From Alphaproteobacteria bacterium (GTDB taxonomy: Bacteria > Pseudomonadota > Alphaproteobacteria > Bin65): a DNA stretch of 46,886 nt. Within the stretch, counting starts at the first letter, position 1. Every line of letters begins with the position of its first letter. The DNA lies in NCBI GenBank assembly GCA_021776685.1, contig JAJFFJ010000098.1, forward strand, positions 1-46,886. Direction: 5' to 3'. Below, piece after piece: positions 25,241-33,864 of the stretch. The notes under the pieces are model-generated. The model was not told where the DNA came from, searched no databases, and worked only from the letters and a program-made list of their open reading frames with translations. The position numbers and the translations under genes were made by a program.

Positions 25241-26698
25241 ATGTGGAAGCCGCCCGAAAAAATCAAATACGCCCCCGATCCCGGCACGTGGCCCAGCGCC
25301 GAACAGGCTGCAGGGTCAATGCTCTATTCCCCCGTACAGGTCGGGCCGGTTACGCTGGCCCAGCGCACGTGGGTGCCGGCCATGGTGCCCTGGCGCGCCA
25401 CCAATGAAGGCTTCGTCACCGACGACGTGCTCGACTGGTACGAACGCTTCGCCCTTGGCAAGCCGGGCGCGATTGTCATTGAGGCAACTGGAATCCGCGA
25501 CATACCTTCTGGCCCGCTGATGCGGATTGGCGACGACCGCTTCCTTCCCGGCCTCAAGGAGCTGGCGGACACCGTGCACCGCGCCAGCGAAGGACAAACA
25601 AAACTGCTCATCCAGTGCATTGATTTCCTCGCGATCCGTCGCCGCCCGGATCCGGCCAAGTTTATTGAGCGCTTCTTGCAGGTAACGGACGAAATTCGCG
25701 CGGCGATCGGTGCAGAAGACTGGCCGGAAGAGGCGGTCCGCGATCACCTGACAGGCCTGCCCGACGAAGAACTGGATGGGGTTATCGACTCCCGTCAGCT
25801 CGAGTCTCTGCGCATGGGCTATCGGGAATTTGTCTACGACACCCACCTGCCCCATATCCGCGACCTGCCACAGGTGCTGCCGGACCTGTTCGCCAACGCT
25901 GCGGTGCGGGCACAGGAAGCGGGCATCGACGGCGTCGAACTGCACTATGCTCACGCCTACACCATGGCCTCTTTCCTCTCCCGCACCAACACCCGGGACG
26001 ACGGTTATGGCGGCTCGCGGGAGGCGCGGGTGCGGCTGCCGCTTGAAGTGTTCGCCAAGGTCCGCGAAGCCGTGGGCGATGACTATCCCGCCGGCTGCCG
26101 GTTCCTGAGCGATGACTGTATCGACGGCGGCTCGGATGTGGACGATGCGGCCTTCTATGCGGTGGAGTTCGCCCGGGCCGGCATGGACTTCCTGTCGCTC
26201 AGCCGCGGTGGCCGGTTCGAGGACGCCAAGCAGCCCGGTGTCGGCCAGGCCGCCTACCCCTATACCGGCCGTTCCGGCTACGAATGCATGCCCGCCTATA
26301 TCTCGGACAGCTTCGGTCCCTTTGGCCGCAATATCGAACCGGCTTCACAGATTCGCCAGGCGGTGCGCGAGGCCGGGTTCGAGACGCCCATCGTCGTCAC
26401 CGGCGGCGTCCACGGCTTCGAGCTGGCGGAAAGCATCCTGCAGAAAGGCCAGGGCGACATTGTTGGCGCCGCCCGCCAGGCATTGGCCGACCCGGATTTC
26501 TTTCTCAAGATGCAATCCGGCTGCGGCGACCAGGTGCGCGTCTGCGAATACACCAACTACTGCGAAGGCCTGGACCAGAAGCACAAGGTGGTCACCTGCA
26601 AGCTGTGGGACCGGATCGAGCTCGACGACGGTCAGGCAAAGCTCACCGACGACGGCAAACGGCGCAAGACGGCGCCCGCGTGGACGCCGCCCGTGTGA
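25241..26698 (+). CDS. NADH:flavin oxidoreductase, Old Yellow Enzyme family
   Basis: 485 residues, longer than classic OYEs (about 360-400). The N-terminus has LYSPVQVGPVTLAQRTWVPAMVP, then GKPGAIVIEATGI. The substrate-binding histidines are His235 and His238 (VELHYAHAYTMASFLSRTNTR), followed by DGYGGSREARVR, and the flavin phosphate region is PIVVTGGVHGFELAESIL and IVGAARQALADPDF. The extra length lies mainly in a helical segment at about 130-215 and in a C-terminal part with CGDQVRVCEYTNYCEGLDQKHK, whose cysteines might bind a metal but do not match the 4Fe-4S motif of the 2,4-dienoyl-CoA reductase group. Substrate unknown. Confidence 0.9.
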   Translation: MWKPPEKIKYAPDPGTWPSAEQAAGSMLYSPVQVGPVTLAQRTWVPAMVPWRATNEGFVTDDVLDWYERFALGKPGAIVIEATGIRDIPSGPLMRIGDDRFLPGLKELADTVHRASEGQTKLLIQCIDFLAIRRRPDPAKFIERFLQVTDEIRAAIGAEDWPEEAVRDHLTGLPDEELDGVIDSRQLESLRMGYREFVYDTHLPHIRDLPQVLPDLFANAAVRAQEAGIDGVELHYAHAYTMASFLSRTNTRDDGYGGSREARVRLPLEVFAKVREAVGDDYPAGCRFLSDDCIDGGSDVDDAAFYAVEFARAGMDFLSLSRGGRFEDAKQPGVGQAAYPYTGRSGYECMPAYISDSFGPFGRNIEPASQIRQAVREAGFETPIVVTGGVHGFELAESILQKGQGDIVGAARQALADPDFFLKMQSGCGDQVRVCEYTNYCEGLDQKHKVVTCKLWDRIELDDGQAKLTDDGKRRKTAPAWTPPV

Positions 26699-26748
26699 TC
26701 GTGGCAACACTTCAACCGGCTCCGGGGGGTGCCAGAGAAGGGTAGATA

Positions 26749-27165
26749 ATGCTTCGAATTCTGTTTCTCGCCATTGCCGGCATTGTGATCGCCGGATCGG
26801 CCCAAAGTCAGCGTCTCATCAACAAGGCAGCCATCTGTTTCGACAACAAAGGCGCCCGCGGTCTGATTGCCGGCAACGTGATGCCGATAGGCTGCTTCAG
26901 CTCTAGCTGCACTCGCGTAACGGAGCGCCAAGTGTCCATCGGCGTCAACAGCGCTACCGGCATCATTCGGGTGACGACGCGCTTTGTCCTGACCCGTACC
27001 GGCGCGAAAATCTGCACCGCAGATTGCAGCGGTGGGGGCAGAAGCACGTTTGACTATCGGTTCTTCCCCCCCCGGATCTACAAGGTGCTGATCGGCGACA
27101 AGGAAGTCGGCGAACTCGATCTGCGCCTGGCCAAAGTCCGGACCTGCTTCCGGAGCCCGCGCTAA
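26749..27165 (+). CDS. Small exported cysteine-rich hypothetical protein
   Basis: 138 residues. MLRILFLAIAGIVIAGSAQSQ is a clear Sec signal peptide with probable cleavage around residue 20. The mature part has six cysteines (30, 49, 54, 89, 93, 133), an even number that suggests three disulfides in the periplasm, and is mostly beta-strand-like (VSIGVNSATGIIRVTTRFVLTRTG). GAAGGG lies about six bases upstream of the ATG. I do not recognise the family. It stands between the OYE gene and the acyltransferase gene on the same strand. Confidence 0.75.
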   Translation: MLRILFLAIAGIVIAGSAQSQRLINKAAICFDNKGARGLIAGNVMPIGCFSSSCTRVTERQVSIGVNSATGIIRVTTRFVLTRTGAKICTADCSGGGRSTFDYRFFPPRIYKVLIGDKEVGELDLRLAKVRTCFRSPR

Positions 27166-27247
27166 TCCGGAAAGCCGTCCACGGGCGGCACTTCCCCTTC
27201 CACCACTAATCCCCTAGCTTTTCGCCCGGTAATCCCGGGGGAGGCGC

Positions 27248-28714
27248 GTGGGCACCGCATTAGTTCCATGGTGGGTGTTGATCGGGCTGCTGGCGATGTC
27301 ATCGCTGGCGGTGGCGGCATTTGTTGTGCTGCCGCTCTATCGCTGGTTCCGGGGGTATCGGGCGAAGCAGGTACTGGGCGAGGTCCGGCACCGCCTGCAG
27401 ATGCCGTTGCCGGACTTCCTGCTGACCCGCCGCCGGGTTCTGGCCGACCGTGTGGCCAACGACCCCAAGGTCTTGGAGGTGATCGACGCGCTGTCCGCAG
27501 AGCCTGGCGCGTCCCGCCAGGCAATCATGAGGCGGGCCTACAAGATCGCCTACGACGTGGTGCCGAGCTTCAATCCGGCGTTCTATTTCCGACTCGGCTA
27601 CTGGATGGCGCGGAGCTTTCTGCGCAGCCTCTACAAGGTCAGGCTCGGCTATCAGGACCATGCGGCGCTCGGGAGACTGGGCGACGACATCAGCCTGATC
27701 TTCATGCTGAACCACCGCACCAACATCGACTATATCCTGTCTACATATCTGACCGCCCAGCGCAGCATTATGTCCTACGGCGTCGGCGAGTGGGCACGGA
27801 CCTTCCCGATCCAGCCGCTGATGCGGGCGGCGGGCGGCTATTTCCTCCGCCGGGAATCCGACGACCCGCTCTACCGCCGCATCCTGCAGCGCTATGTGCA
27901 ACTGGCCACCGACGCCAAGGTGCCCCACGCGATCTTTCCCGAAGGTCAGCTCAGCCGCTGGGGTGGCCTGCACGAGCCGCGTCTCGGACTGCTGAGCTAC
28001 ATCACCGCCGACTACGACCCGGTCCGAAGCCCGGATCTCGTCATCATTCCCATCGGCACCAACTATGACCGGGTGCCGGAAGAAGCGACGGTGATTGCCC
28101 ATGCGGACGAGAGTTTCGTCGGCCGCGGGCGCCTGTTCGTGATCCGTGTGGGTGTTGGCTTTCTTGCCCGCACAGCGTTCGAACTGCTGATCCGCTGGCG
28201 TCGCCCGTTCGGCTATGGCTGCGCCAACTTCGGCACGCCGATTTCCTTCAACGCCTGGCTTCGGGACCATTGGGTGGACTGGGCCAGTCTCGACCGGGCC
28301 GAGCGATTCCATTGGCTGCAGCGCTTTGGTGCGCATTTCATGACGGAGATTGCGGGCCTGATCCCGGTGCTGCCCTCCTCTGCCCTCTGCACCGTGCTGA
28401 TGGACGCACGCGACGAAGGTTCGGGCGATATCCTGGACGAGGACGAAATCGCACGACGCATGCGCGCGGCATGGCGGCGCTTCGGTGACGCGGGCGCCCA
28501 CATCTATCTGCCCGGCGGCGACGAAGACCGTGCGATCCGGGAAGCCATGGACACCTTGCGCCGCCGCAAGGCCATTGTCCGGCGCAACGGCGGCTGGCAC
28601 GTGCCGGAAAAACAATGGACCTGGGTCAACTATTGCGGCAACTCCGTCCGCCATTTCCTGACCGGGGAGTCCGCAATCGCGCCGCGTTCCCTTGACGCGC
28701 ACGCACTGGAGTAG
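27248..28714 (+). CDS. Glycerol-3-phosphate/lysophosphatidate-type acyltransferase
   Basis: 488 residues, starting with GTG after GGGGGAGG. A hydrophobic N-terminal segment (about 8-32) is probably a membrane anchor. The acyltransferase motif 1 is NHRTNID with His156 and Asp161 (HxxxxD), and motif 3 is FPEGQLSRWGG (about 230-240). The size and the NHRTN/FPEG forms recall the catalytic core of PlsB and DHAP acyltransferases more than the short PlsC. It probably acylates a glycerophosphate at the inner membrane. It ends 70 bp before a Rieske gene on the same strand. Confidence 0.88.
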   Translation: MGTALVPWWVLIGLLAMSSLAVAAFVVLPLYRWFRGYRAKQVLGEVRHRLQMPLPDFLLTRRRVLADRVANDPKVLEVIDALSAEPGASRQAIMRRAYKIAYDVVPSFNPAFYFRLGYWMARSFLRSLYKVRLGYQDHAALGRLGDDISLIFMLNHRTNIDYILSTYLTAQRSIMSYGVGEWARTFPIQPLMRAAGGYFLRRESDDPLYRRILQRYVQLATDAKVPHAIFPEGQLSRWGGLHEPRLGLLSYITADYDPVRSPDLVIIPIGTNYDRVPEEATVIAHADESFVGRGRLFVIRVGVGFLARTAFELLIRWRRPFGYGCANFGTPISFNAWLRDHWVDWASLDRAERFHWLQRFGAHFMTEIAGLIPVLPSSALCTVLMDARDEGSGDILDEDEIARRMRAAWRRFGDAGAHIYLPGGDEDRAIREAMDTLRRRKAIVRRNGGWHVPEKQWTWVNYCGNSVRHFLTGESAIAPRSLDAHALE

Positions 28715-28784
28715 GGTTCAAGAGGCGAGAGCGCGTGTCTTGTGTTATCTTCATGATCCACCCGCCAACCCTCTGGAGGCCGGG

Positions 28785-29963
28785 ATGCCTGACGATATTG
28801 CCAGACCTGACCCCGATATTCTTGCGGCATCGATTGCAGAGTCCCTGTCGAAGCCATTGACGGAAGCGCGCGGTCTTCCCGCGGCAGCCTATACCGACCC
28901 CGGACAGTTTGACCGCGAGCAGGAACGGCTTTTCCGCGGCGGCTGGGTTGGCGTCGCCTTCTCCCACGACATTCCGGAACCAGGCGATTCGATCCCGATG
29001 AATGTCGCTGGGGCAGAAATCGTCGTTTTGCGTGATCAGGACGGACAAGTCCGCGCCTTCCACAACGTCTGCCGCCACCGCGCCGCCCGTGTGTTGCAGG
29101 AACCGGGCAAGGGGCTCAAGTCCCTGAGCTGTCCCTACCATTCCTGGACCTACGGCCTGGACGGATGCCTCAAATCTGCACCGATGTTCGAAGGGCCGGG
29201 TAAGGGGCCCACAGGGTCACTCGACGGCCAGGCATACGGCCTGCTGCCCGTGGTGTGTCACGAGTGGTCAGACTTCGTCTTCGTCAATCTGGATGGCGAA
29301 GCGACACCGTTCGAGGACTATATCGGCTATCTGGACGACCGGTTCGCGAATTTCGACCTCGCCCATTTCCCGCCCTACACCCACCATGAGTTGACCTTGA
29401 ACGCCAACTGGAAGGTGGTGATGGAAGGGGTGCTCGAGGTCTATCACGAGAAGTTCGTCCACCCGAAGCTCGACTACCGGATTGGCAAAAATGGCGAGCA
29501 GACCTGGAACGACGCCCTCAAGGGCGACACCATGGGTTTCATCGGCATACTGCCAGACGGGGAGGAAGACAAGCCGTTGGGTGCCCTGCCACGGGTACCG
29601 GGCATGCCGGAAACCGGCCCTGCCGTCCCGGACATTTTCCTGATGTTCCCGTCAACGTCCATCAACGTGATGGAAGACCACATCGTCCGCACCCTCTGGA
29701 CGCCGGTGTCACCGACGGAGACACGCTGGCGCTCTTGCTGGTATTTCGCACCGGGCGCGGCGGACGACGCGGCACAACGCAAGGCCTGCGATGAGGCCGT
29801 CGCCTTCTGGCTCGAGATCCGCAACGAAGACGCCCCCCTGGTGGAAGAGGTACAGGCCGGCCTATCTGCCTGGCACCCAACGCCGCGCAACACGGTCTTC
29901 TCCCCCTATTGGGAAGCCATCGTCCGCCACTTCCAGCAGCAGGTGGTCAACGGACTGCGCTAA
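28785..29963 (+). CDS. Rieske ring-hydroxylating oxygenase alpha subunit
   Basis: 392 residues from ATG 28785, where TGGAGG lies six bases upstream; a longer frame overlaps the acyltransferase gene. Rieske ligands are Cys96/His98 (NVCRHRA) and Cys116/His119 (CPYHSW). The catalytic iron ligands are His221 and His226 (VYHEKFVH), with Glu218 where most relatives have the bridging Asp. Carnitine and glycine-betaine oxygenases (CntA, GbcA) also have a Glu there, so the substrate may be aliphatic and quaternary, or it may be aromatic. It is separate from the accessory block and faces gloB across nine bases. Confidence 0.92.
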   Translation: MPDDIARPDPDILAASIAESLSKPLTEARGLPAAAYTDPGQFDREQERLFRGGWVGVAFSHDIPEPGDSIPMNVAGAEIVVLRDQDGQVRAFHNVCRHRAARVLQEPGKGLKSLSCPYHSWTYGLDGCLKSAPMFEGPGKGPTGSLDGQAYGLLPVVCHEWSDFVFVNLDGEATPFEDYIGYLDDRFANFDLAHFPPYTHHELTLNANWKVVMEGVLEVYHEKFVHPKLDYRIGKNGEQTWNDALKGDTMGFIGILPDGEEDKPLGALPRVPGMPETGPAVPDIFLMFPSTSINVMEDHIVRTLWTPVSPTETRWRSCWYFAPGAADDAAQRKACDEAVAFWLEIRNEDAPLVEEVQAGLSAWHPTPRNTVFSPYWEAIVRHFQQQVVNGLR

Positions 29964-29972
29964 GCAGAGTAC

Positions 29973-30764
29973 CTACCAGCTATTGCGCAACTCGCGGAGC
30001 TTCAGGAAGACGGTCTTGGGGTCGACCTGTTCCGGCAGGTCGGAGAATTTTTCGCGCAGCGCGGCAATCACGCTCGGGCTGTGCAGTCTGAAGAAGGTGT
30101 TGATTTCCTTCTCCAGCGCCAGGGTCGAGACCATCGCCGCATCCGGGTCCTGCGCATCCACCGCGTCCAGCATTTCGGCTGCCTTGGCGTTATCGGGCTC
30201 GCGATCCAGCGTGAAGCGAATGTTGTTGGCGATATAGTCGTGGCCCGGATAGATCAGCGTCTGATCCGGCAGGTTGGCGAGCTGGCTGGCGAAGGTGTCG
30301 TAGAGTTCCGCCGGGTGTCCGCCATGGTGGCAATTGCCCGCCCCCGCGTTGAACAGGGTGTCCCCGCAGAACAGCGCCGGCGTGTCCGTACGACTCATGA
30401 CACACACATGGCTCATGGTGTGGCCCGGCGTATCGAGCGCTTCCAGCTCGACGGTCGAGCCGATCTTGATGACGTCGCCGGCATTCAACCCCACATCCAT
30501 GCCTTCGATCGCGTCCTTGGCGTTGGCGTGGGCCAGCAGTTTTGCGCCCGTTGCCGCAATGACGTCGGCGTTGCCACCGGTATGGTCGTGATGCTCGTGG
30601 GTGTTCAGGATCTGGGTGATGGACCAGCCCTTGGCCTTGGCGACACCCAGACACTTCTCATGGTCCAGCGGGTCCACGGCCAGGGCCTCACCGGTGTCCG
30701 GGCAGACGATCAGATAGTTGAAGTTGCGATAGGCGTTGCCGGTCCAGATCTGTTCGACGATCAC
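29973..30764 (-). CDS. gloB: Hydroxyacylglutathione hydrolase (glyoxalase II)
   Basis: 263 residues, GTG start at 30762-30764. The metallo-beta-lactamase motif is THEHHDHTGG with His56, His58, Asp60 and His61; later ligands are His in DTPGHTMSH, Asp in CGDTLF and His in YPGHDY. The C-terminal part (EKEINTFFRLHSPSVIAALR) is the glyoxalase II glutathione-binding domain, including the conserved KEINTFFR, which sets it apart from general lactamase relatives. It hydrolyses S-lactoylglutathione to D-lactate in methylglyoxal detoxification. In the loop after CGDTLF it reads NAGAGNCHHGG rather than the common AGCGR form, a small oddity. Confidence 0.94.
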   Translation of the reverse strand: MIVEQIWTGNAYRNFNYLIVCPDTGEALAVDPLDHEKCLGVAKAKGWSITQILNTHEHHDHTGGNADVIAATGAKLLAHANAKDAIEGMDVGLNAGDVIKIGSTVELEALDTPGHTMSHVCVMSRTDTPALFCGDTLFNAGAGNCHHGGHPAELYDTFASQLANLPDQTLIYPGHDYIANNIRFTLDREPDNAKAAEMLDAVDAQDPDAAMVSTLALEKEINTFFRLHSPSVIAALREKFSDLPEQVDPKTVFLKLRELRNSW

Positions 30765-30835
30765 GATGGGGCTCCTGAGCGGTAGGGGTCGGTAAGGGAG
30801 GTGGCGAAATAGGCGTTGGGTCGGCCAGACAGGCC

Positions 30836-31366
30836 TCAGGCAGCCTTTGCGAGTTTGCGCCGGGCGGGCTTTGCCTTCGCTATGGCCTTTGGTTTGGCTT
30901 TGGCTTTGGGCTTTGCTTTGGCTTTGGGTTTTGCTTTTGCTTTGGCGGGCAGCTTCGTCACCTTGGCGGATTTTGCCGCCGCTGACTTACTTGCCGATTT
31001 GCCTGCTGATTTACTCGCAGCTTTCGCTGCCGGCTTCGGCTTCGGCCGCGGCTTACCCAGCACCTTGACCGTGCCCGCATCGTTATCGGTGATGGCGAAG
31101 ACGTCGAAATATTCGATGCTCGGCTCCATGCCATAGCGGTCGACGATGCCCTTCATCCACGGGCCGCTGTAGAAGGCCTTGGCGTCCTTGAGCGTCTTCC
31201 ACTGATAGACGCCGCCGGCGACCACGCCGCGGGAAGAGCAGATGAAGTGTTTGCTGACCAGCCCCTTGGCCTCACGGAATCCCGGCGCGATCTTTTTGAA
31301 GTGGCGGAGACAGGCGTTGTAGTCGATCGACTTCGGCAGGTTGTAGCGGACGATGGCGGTGATCAT
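30836..31366 (-). CDS. Dimeric alpha-beta-barrel (monooxygenase-like) protein with lysine/alanine-rich tail
   Basis: 176 residues. Residues 1-100 form a small ferredoxin-like fold (MITAIVRYNLPKSIDY ... GFREAKGLVSKHFICSS ... GGVYQWKTLKDAKAFYSGPW), similar to the YdhR/antibiotic-biosynthesis-monooxygenase-like group. Residues 105-176 are almost purely Lys, Ala, Pro and Ser with repeated KAKPKA units, like a bacterial histone H1-type tail. AGGAG lies nine bases before the ATG. The tail could bind nucleic acid or polyanions. It is divergent from a carboxymuconolactone-decarboxylase-like gene whose product also ends in a lysine-rich tail. Confidence 0.8.
   Translation of the reverse strand: MITAIVRYNLPKSIDYNACLRHFKKIAPGFREAKGLVSKHFICSSRGVVAGGVYQWKTLKDAKAFYSGPWMKGIVDRYGMEPSIEYFDVFAITDNDAGTVKVLGKPRPKPKPAAKAASKSAGKSASKSAAAKSAKVTKLPAKAKAKPKAKAKPKAKAKPKAIAKAKPARRKLAKAA
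30881..30952. repeat. Short imperfect tandem repeats encoding the KAKPKA tail
   Basis: On the plus strand the stretch is built of ctttgg/gctttgg units (tttggctttggctttgggctttgc and so on). They encode the lysine-alanine-proline repeats near the C-terminus of the minus-strand protein ending at 30836. The T-rich units contrast with the surrounding GC content. Confidence 0.8.
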
Positions 31367-31570
31367 GTCGGGGGGCTCCTGGTGGACTTCGGGTCAGCGT
31401 GTGCGTTGCGTCCAGCCTAACAACGGAAGGCGCATCAATCCAGCACCACCGGTGCCGCTCCGATCACTGGATTGGCGGTTGCATCCACCGACCGCGCGCC
31501 GCACTCTATGTCTCTTCTCGTGCAGCGACCCCGCTGCACATCCATTCGCCAAGACCCCCCGGGAGGACCC

Positions 31571-32014
31571 ATGGCCGCCAAGAAGAAAGACCCGCGCCGC
31601 GAGCGCGGCGAAGCGATCCGCCACAAGCTCTGGAAGGGCAAGCGCGCTGAGCCCTCAGCGGTGATGACCGACATCATGGACGTGTCGGTGGAACATCTCT
31701 TCGGCGACATCTGGACCCGCCCCGGCCTGAAGCTGCGCGATCGCTCGATGATCACCGTGACGGCACTAATGGTTCTGGTGCGTCCGGCCCAGCTGAAGGT
31801 GCACCTGAAAGGCGCGCTCAATGTTGGCATCTCCCGCAAGGAGATCAAGGAAATGGCCATCCACCTCGCCCACTATGGCGGCTGGCCCGCATCCATGACC
31901 GCCATGAGCGTGGTCGAAGAGGTCTTCAAGGAAGTGGACGCCGAGGCCCGCGCCGAAAAAGCCGCCAAGGCCAAGAAGAAACCGGCTAAGCGCAAACCAG
32001 CGAAGAAGAAGTAG
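31571..32014 (+). CDS. Carboxymuconolactone decarboxylase-family protein with lysine-rich tail
   Basis: 147 residues from ATG 31571, with GGGAGG five bases upstream; an open frame further upstream has no support. The domain has RDRSMITVTALMVLVRPAQLKVHLKGALNVGISRKEIKEMAIHLAHYGGWPASMTA, the standard gamma-CMD pattern with His78 in the active-site region. The AhpD-type CxxC is absent, so a decarboxylase-like or unknown role is more likely than a peroxidase. The N-terminus and the last 19 residues (PAKRKPAKKK at the end) are rich in Lys. A Rieske and a GST-like detoxification context lies nearby, but no protocatechuate operon does. Confidence 0.88.
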   Translation: MAAKKKDPRRERGEAIRHKLWKGKRAEPSAVMTDIMDVSVEHLFGDIWTRPGLKLRDRSMITVTALMVLVRPAQLKVHLKGALNVGISRKEIKEMAIHLAHYGGWPASMTAMSVVEEVFKEVDAEARAEKAAKAKKKPAKRKPAKKK

Positions 32015-32028
32015 GTCCACAAACACCA

Positions 32029-32055
32029 CCCCGGACGCCGCAAGGCGATCCGGGG
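32029..32055. terminator. Strong hairpin between CMD-like gene and smpB
   Basis: CCCCGGA-CGCC-gcaa-GGCG-a-TCCGGGG: an outer 7-bp stem, one-base bulge, inner 4-bp stem and GCAA tetraloop, 15 bp after the CMD stop. No T run follows on either strand, so it is not a textbook intrinsic terminator. A second hairpin, CCGGC-tcaag-GCCGG, lies at 32085-32099. The pair resembles dispersed palindromic intergenic elements of alphaproteobacteria and may end transcription from both sides of this convergent junction. Confidence 0.5.
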
Positions 32056-32226
32056 ACCAGACATCCTGCCACCAATTCTGGACCCCGGCTCAAGGCCGGC
32101 GCGGTGTTAGTGGAGATCCCAAGATCCTCCTGTAACTTCTCCAGGGTATTTTCCGGGGCGCCTGCCATATAGGTCGCGGATTCTTGCGCCTTTGGGGCAA
32201 CGCTGACAATTGATATCAGTGCTGCG

Positions 32227-32715
32227 TTAGGCGTCGTGCTTCATCAGGCGTTCTTTCTGGCGTTGCCAGTCCTGGTCTTTCTTGGTCTCGCGCTTGTCAT
32301 ACTGCCGCTTGCCGCGAGCGACGCCGATCTCGACCTTGGCGATGCCGCGGTCGTTGAAATAGATCGCCAGCGGAATCAGGGTGACGCCCTTCTGGCGCAC
32401 TTGGCCGTCCAGCTTGGCGATCTCGCGCTTCTTCAGCAGCAGCTTCCGCGACCGGCGCGTCTCATGGTTGAAGCGGTTGGCGCCGGAGTATTCGGGAATG
32501 TAGCAGTTGTGCAACCACATCTCGCCGTTCTCCGGGCCCGCATAGCTGTCATTCAGCCCGCCCTTGCCCTCACGCAGGCTCTTCACCTCCGAGCCCTGCA
32601 ACATCAAGCCCGCTTCCAAGGTCTCGTCGATGAAATAGTCATGCCGGGCCCGCCGGTTTTGCGCAACGACGCGCCCGGGAGCGTGCTTTTTCTTCTTTTT
32701 GTTTTTTCCGGCCAT
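32227..32715 (-). CDS. smpB: SsrA-binding protein SmpB
   Basis: 162 residues. It binds tmRNA and delivers it to stalled ribosomes for trans-translation. The OB-fold core shows [31 protein letters not shown] and the C-terminal [23 protein letters not shown] that enters the mRNA channel. The N-terminus has a basic run (NKKKKKH). The ssrA gene itself is not in the window. It is 126 bp downstream of dapA on the same strand, a common pairing in this class. Confidence 0.96.
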   Translation of the reverse strand: MAGKNKKKKKHAPGRVVAQNRRARHDYFIDETLEAGLMLQGSEVKSLREGKGGLNDSYAGPENGEMWLHNCYIPEYSGANRFNHETRRSRKLLLKKREIAKLDGQVRQKGVTLIPLAIYFNDRGIAKVEIGVARGKRQYDKRETKKDQDWQRQKERLMKHDA

Positions 32716-32841
32716 GGTCGGCTCAATATGGGGCGGGAACCCCGAATGTGTAGGGGCGAGTTTTTAACCCGCCCGAATGGCGAAGCATATAAGGCCGGGT
32801 TTGGTCTCCAGCCCTACAATTTGTCGACCATGTCTGTCGGG

Positions 32842-33735
32842 TTACTCCGCCGCCGCGGCAACACCGTCAAGCATGCCGAGGGACCGGAGTGTCTCCTCAA
32901 CACGCTGGCGGGAGCTGTCCGCAATTGGCGCCAGCGGCAGCCGGGTGTCCGGACCGCACATGCCCATCAGGCTGGCGGCATACTTGACCGGCCCGGGATT
33001 GGATTCACAGAACAGCGAATCATGCAGCGGCAGCAGCAGCTCGTTGAGCCGGCGCGCCTCAGCGAAATCGCCCCGCTCCCAGGCGGCATGCATGTCGGCG
33101 CACCAGCGCGGTGCGATGTTCGACGTGACCGAAATGCAGCCGTCGCCAGACTGCGCCAGCAACGCCAGGGCTGTTGCATCCTCACCGGAGAGAATCGAGA
33201 AATCCTCACCACAGGTCAGCCGCGTCGCCAAAGGCCGCGCAAGGTCCATGGTCGCGTCCTTCACACCAATGATATTGGAGTGCTTCGCCAGCTCCGCCAT
33301 GGTCTCAATCGACATATCGACGATCGAGCGCGGCGGGATATTGTAGATGATCAGCGGCGGCCCGGCGTCCGCCATGGCCGTGAAATGCGCAATCATGCCG
33401 GCCTGGGTCGGCTTATTATAATAAGGCACAACAGAAAGCTGCGCCGCGGCTCCCGCCGCCTTGGCATGTTCGGCCAGCTCGACGCCCTCTGCCGTGCAGT
33501 TTGAGCCGGTGCCGGCAATCACCGGCACACGGCCGGCTGCAACCTCGATACACAACTCAACCACGCGCTTGTGCTCGTCATGATTGAGCGTCGGCGATTC
33601 GCCCGTCGTCCCACAGGGGACCAATGCAACCGTGCCTTCTGCTATCTGCCAGTTGACCAGACGGCGGAATGCATCCTCGTCCACTTGATCGTCCCGCAGC
33701 GGCGTAATCAGCGCCGTTATCGAACCCTTGAACAT
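32842..33735 (-). CDS. dapA: 4-hydroxy-tetrahydrodipicolinate synthase
   Basis: 297 residues. It condenses pyruvate with aspartate semialdehyde in lysine/diaminopimelate synthesis. The Schiff-base Lys159 is in IIGVKDATMD, with Tyr131 (LIIYNIPPR) and the GTTGES motif (42-47). It reads ITALITPLRDDQVDE at the start, as expected. It is divergent from the first lytic transglycosylase gene, the two starts being 129 bp apart. Peptidoglycan precursor supply fits the cell-wall genes beside it. Confidence 0.96.
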   Translation of the reverse strand: MFKGSITALITPLRDDQVDEDAFRRLVNWQIAEGTVALVPCGTTGESPTLNHDEHKRVVELCIEVAAGRVPVIAGTGSNCTAEGVELAEHAKAAGAAAQLSVVPYYNKPTQAGMIAHFTAMADAGPPLIIYNIPPRSIVDMSIETMAELAKHSNIIGVKDATMDLARPLATRLTCGEDFSILSGEDATALALLAQSGDGCISVTSNIAPRWCADMHAAWERGDFAEARRLNELLLPLHDSLFCESNPGPVKYAASLMGMCGPDTRLPLAPIADSSRQRVEETLRSLGMLDGVAAAAE

Positions 33736-33864
33736 TTGTCCGACCTTTCCCGTACCTGTCTTGTGTTGGGACGATCATACGCCTGCCCCATTCACGGGAC
33801 AAGATATCCACAAACCAGAGCCTTCCTACGGCCCCGCCCTGCCCTTCCTGCCTGCCTCTCCCAT

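Noticed and set aside
27248-28714. Start at the earlier ATG codon of the acyltransferase frame
   Set aside because: The GGGGGAGG sequence favours the GTG at 27248; no ATG upstream is in frame with it before a stop.
32100-32226. Possible tmRNA gene next to smpB
   Set aside because: No tRNA-like ends, no encoded ANDNYAxxA-type tag and too short a space.
33571-33864. Upstream extension of the first lytic transglycosylase
   Set aside because: It would run over the divergent dapA gene, and the signal peptide begins at 33865.
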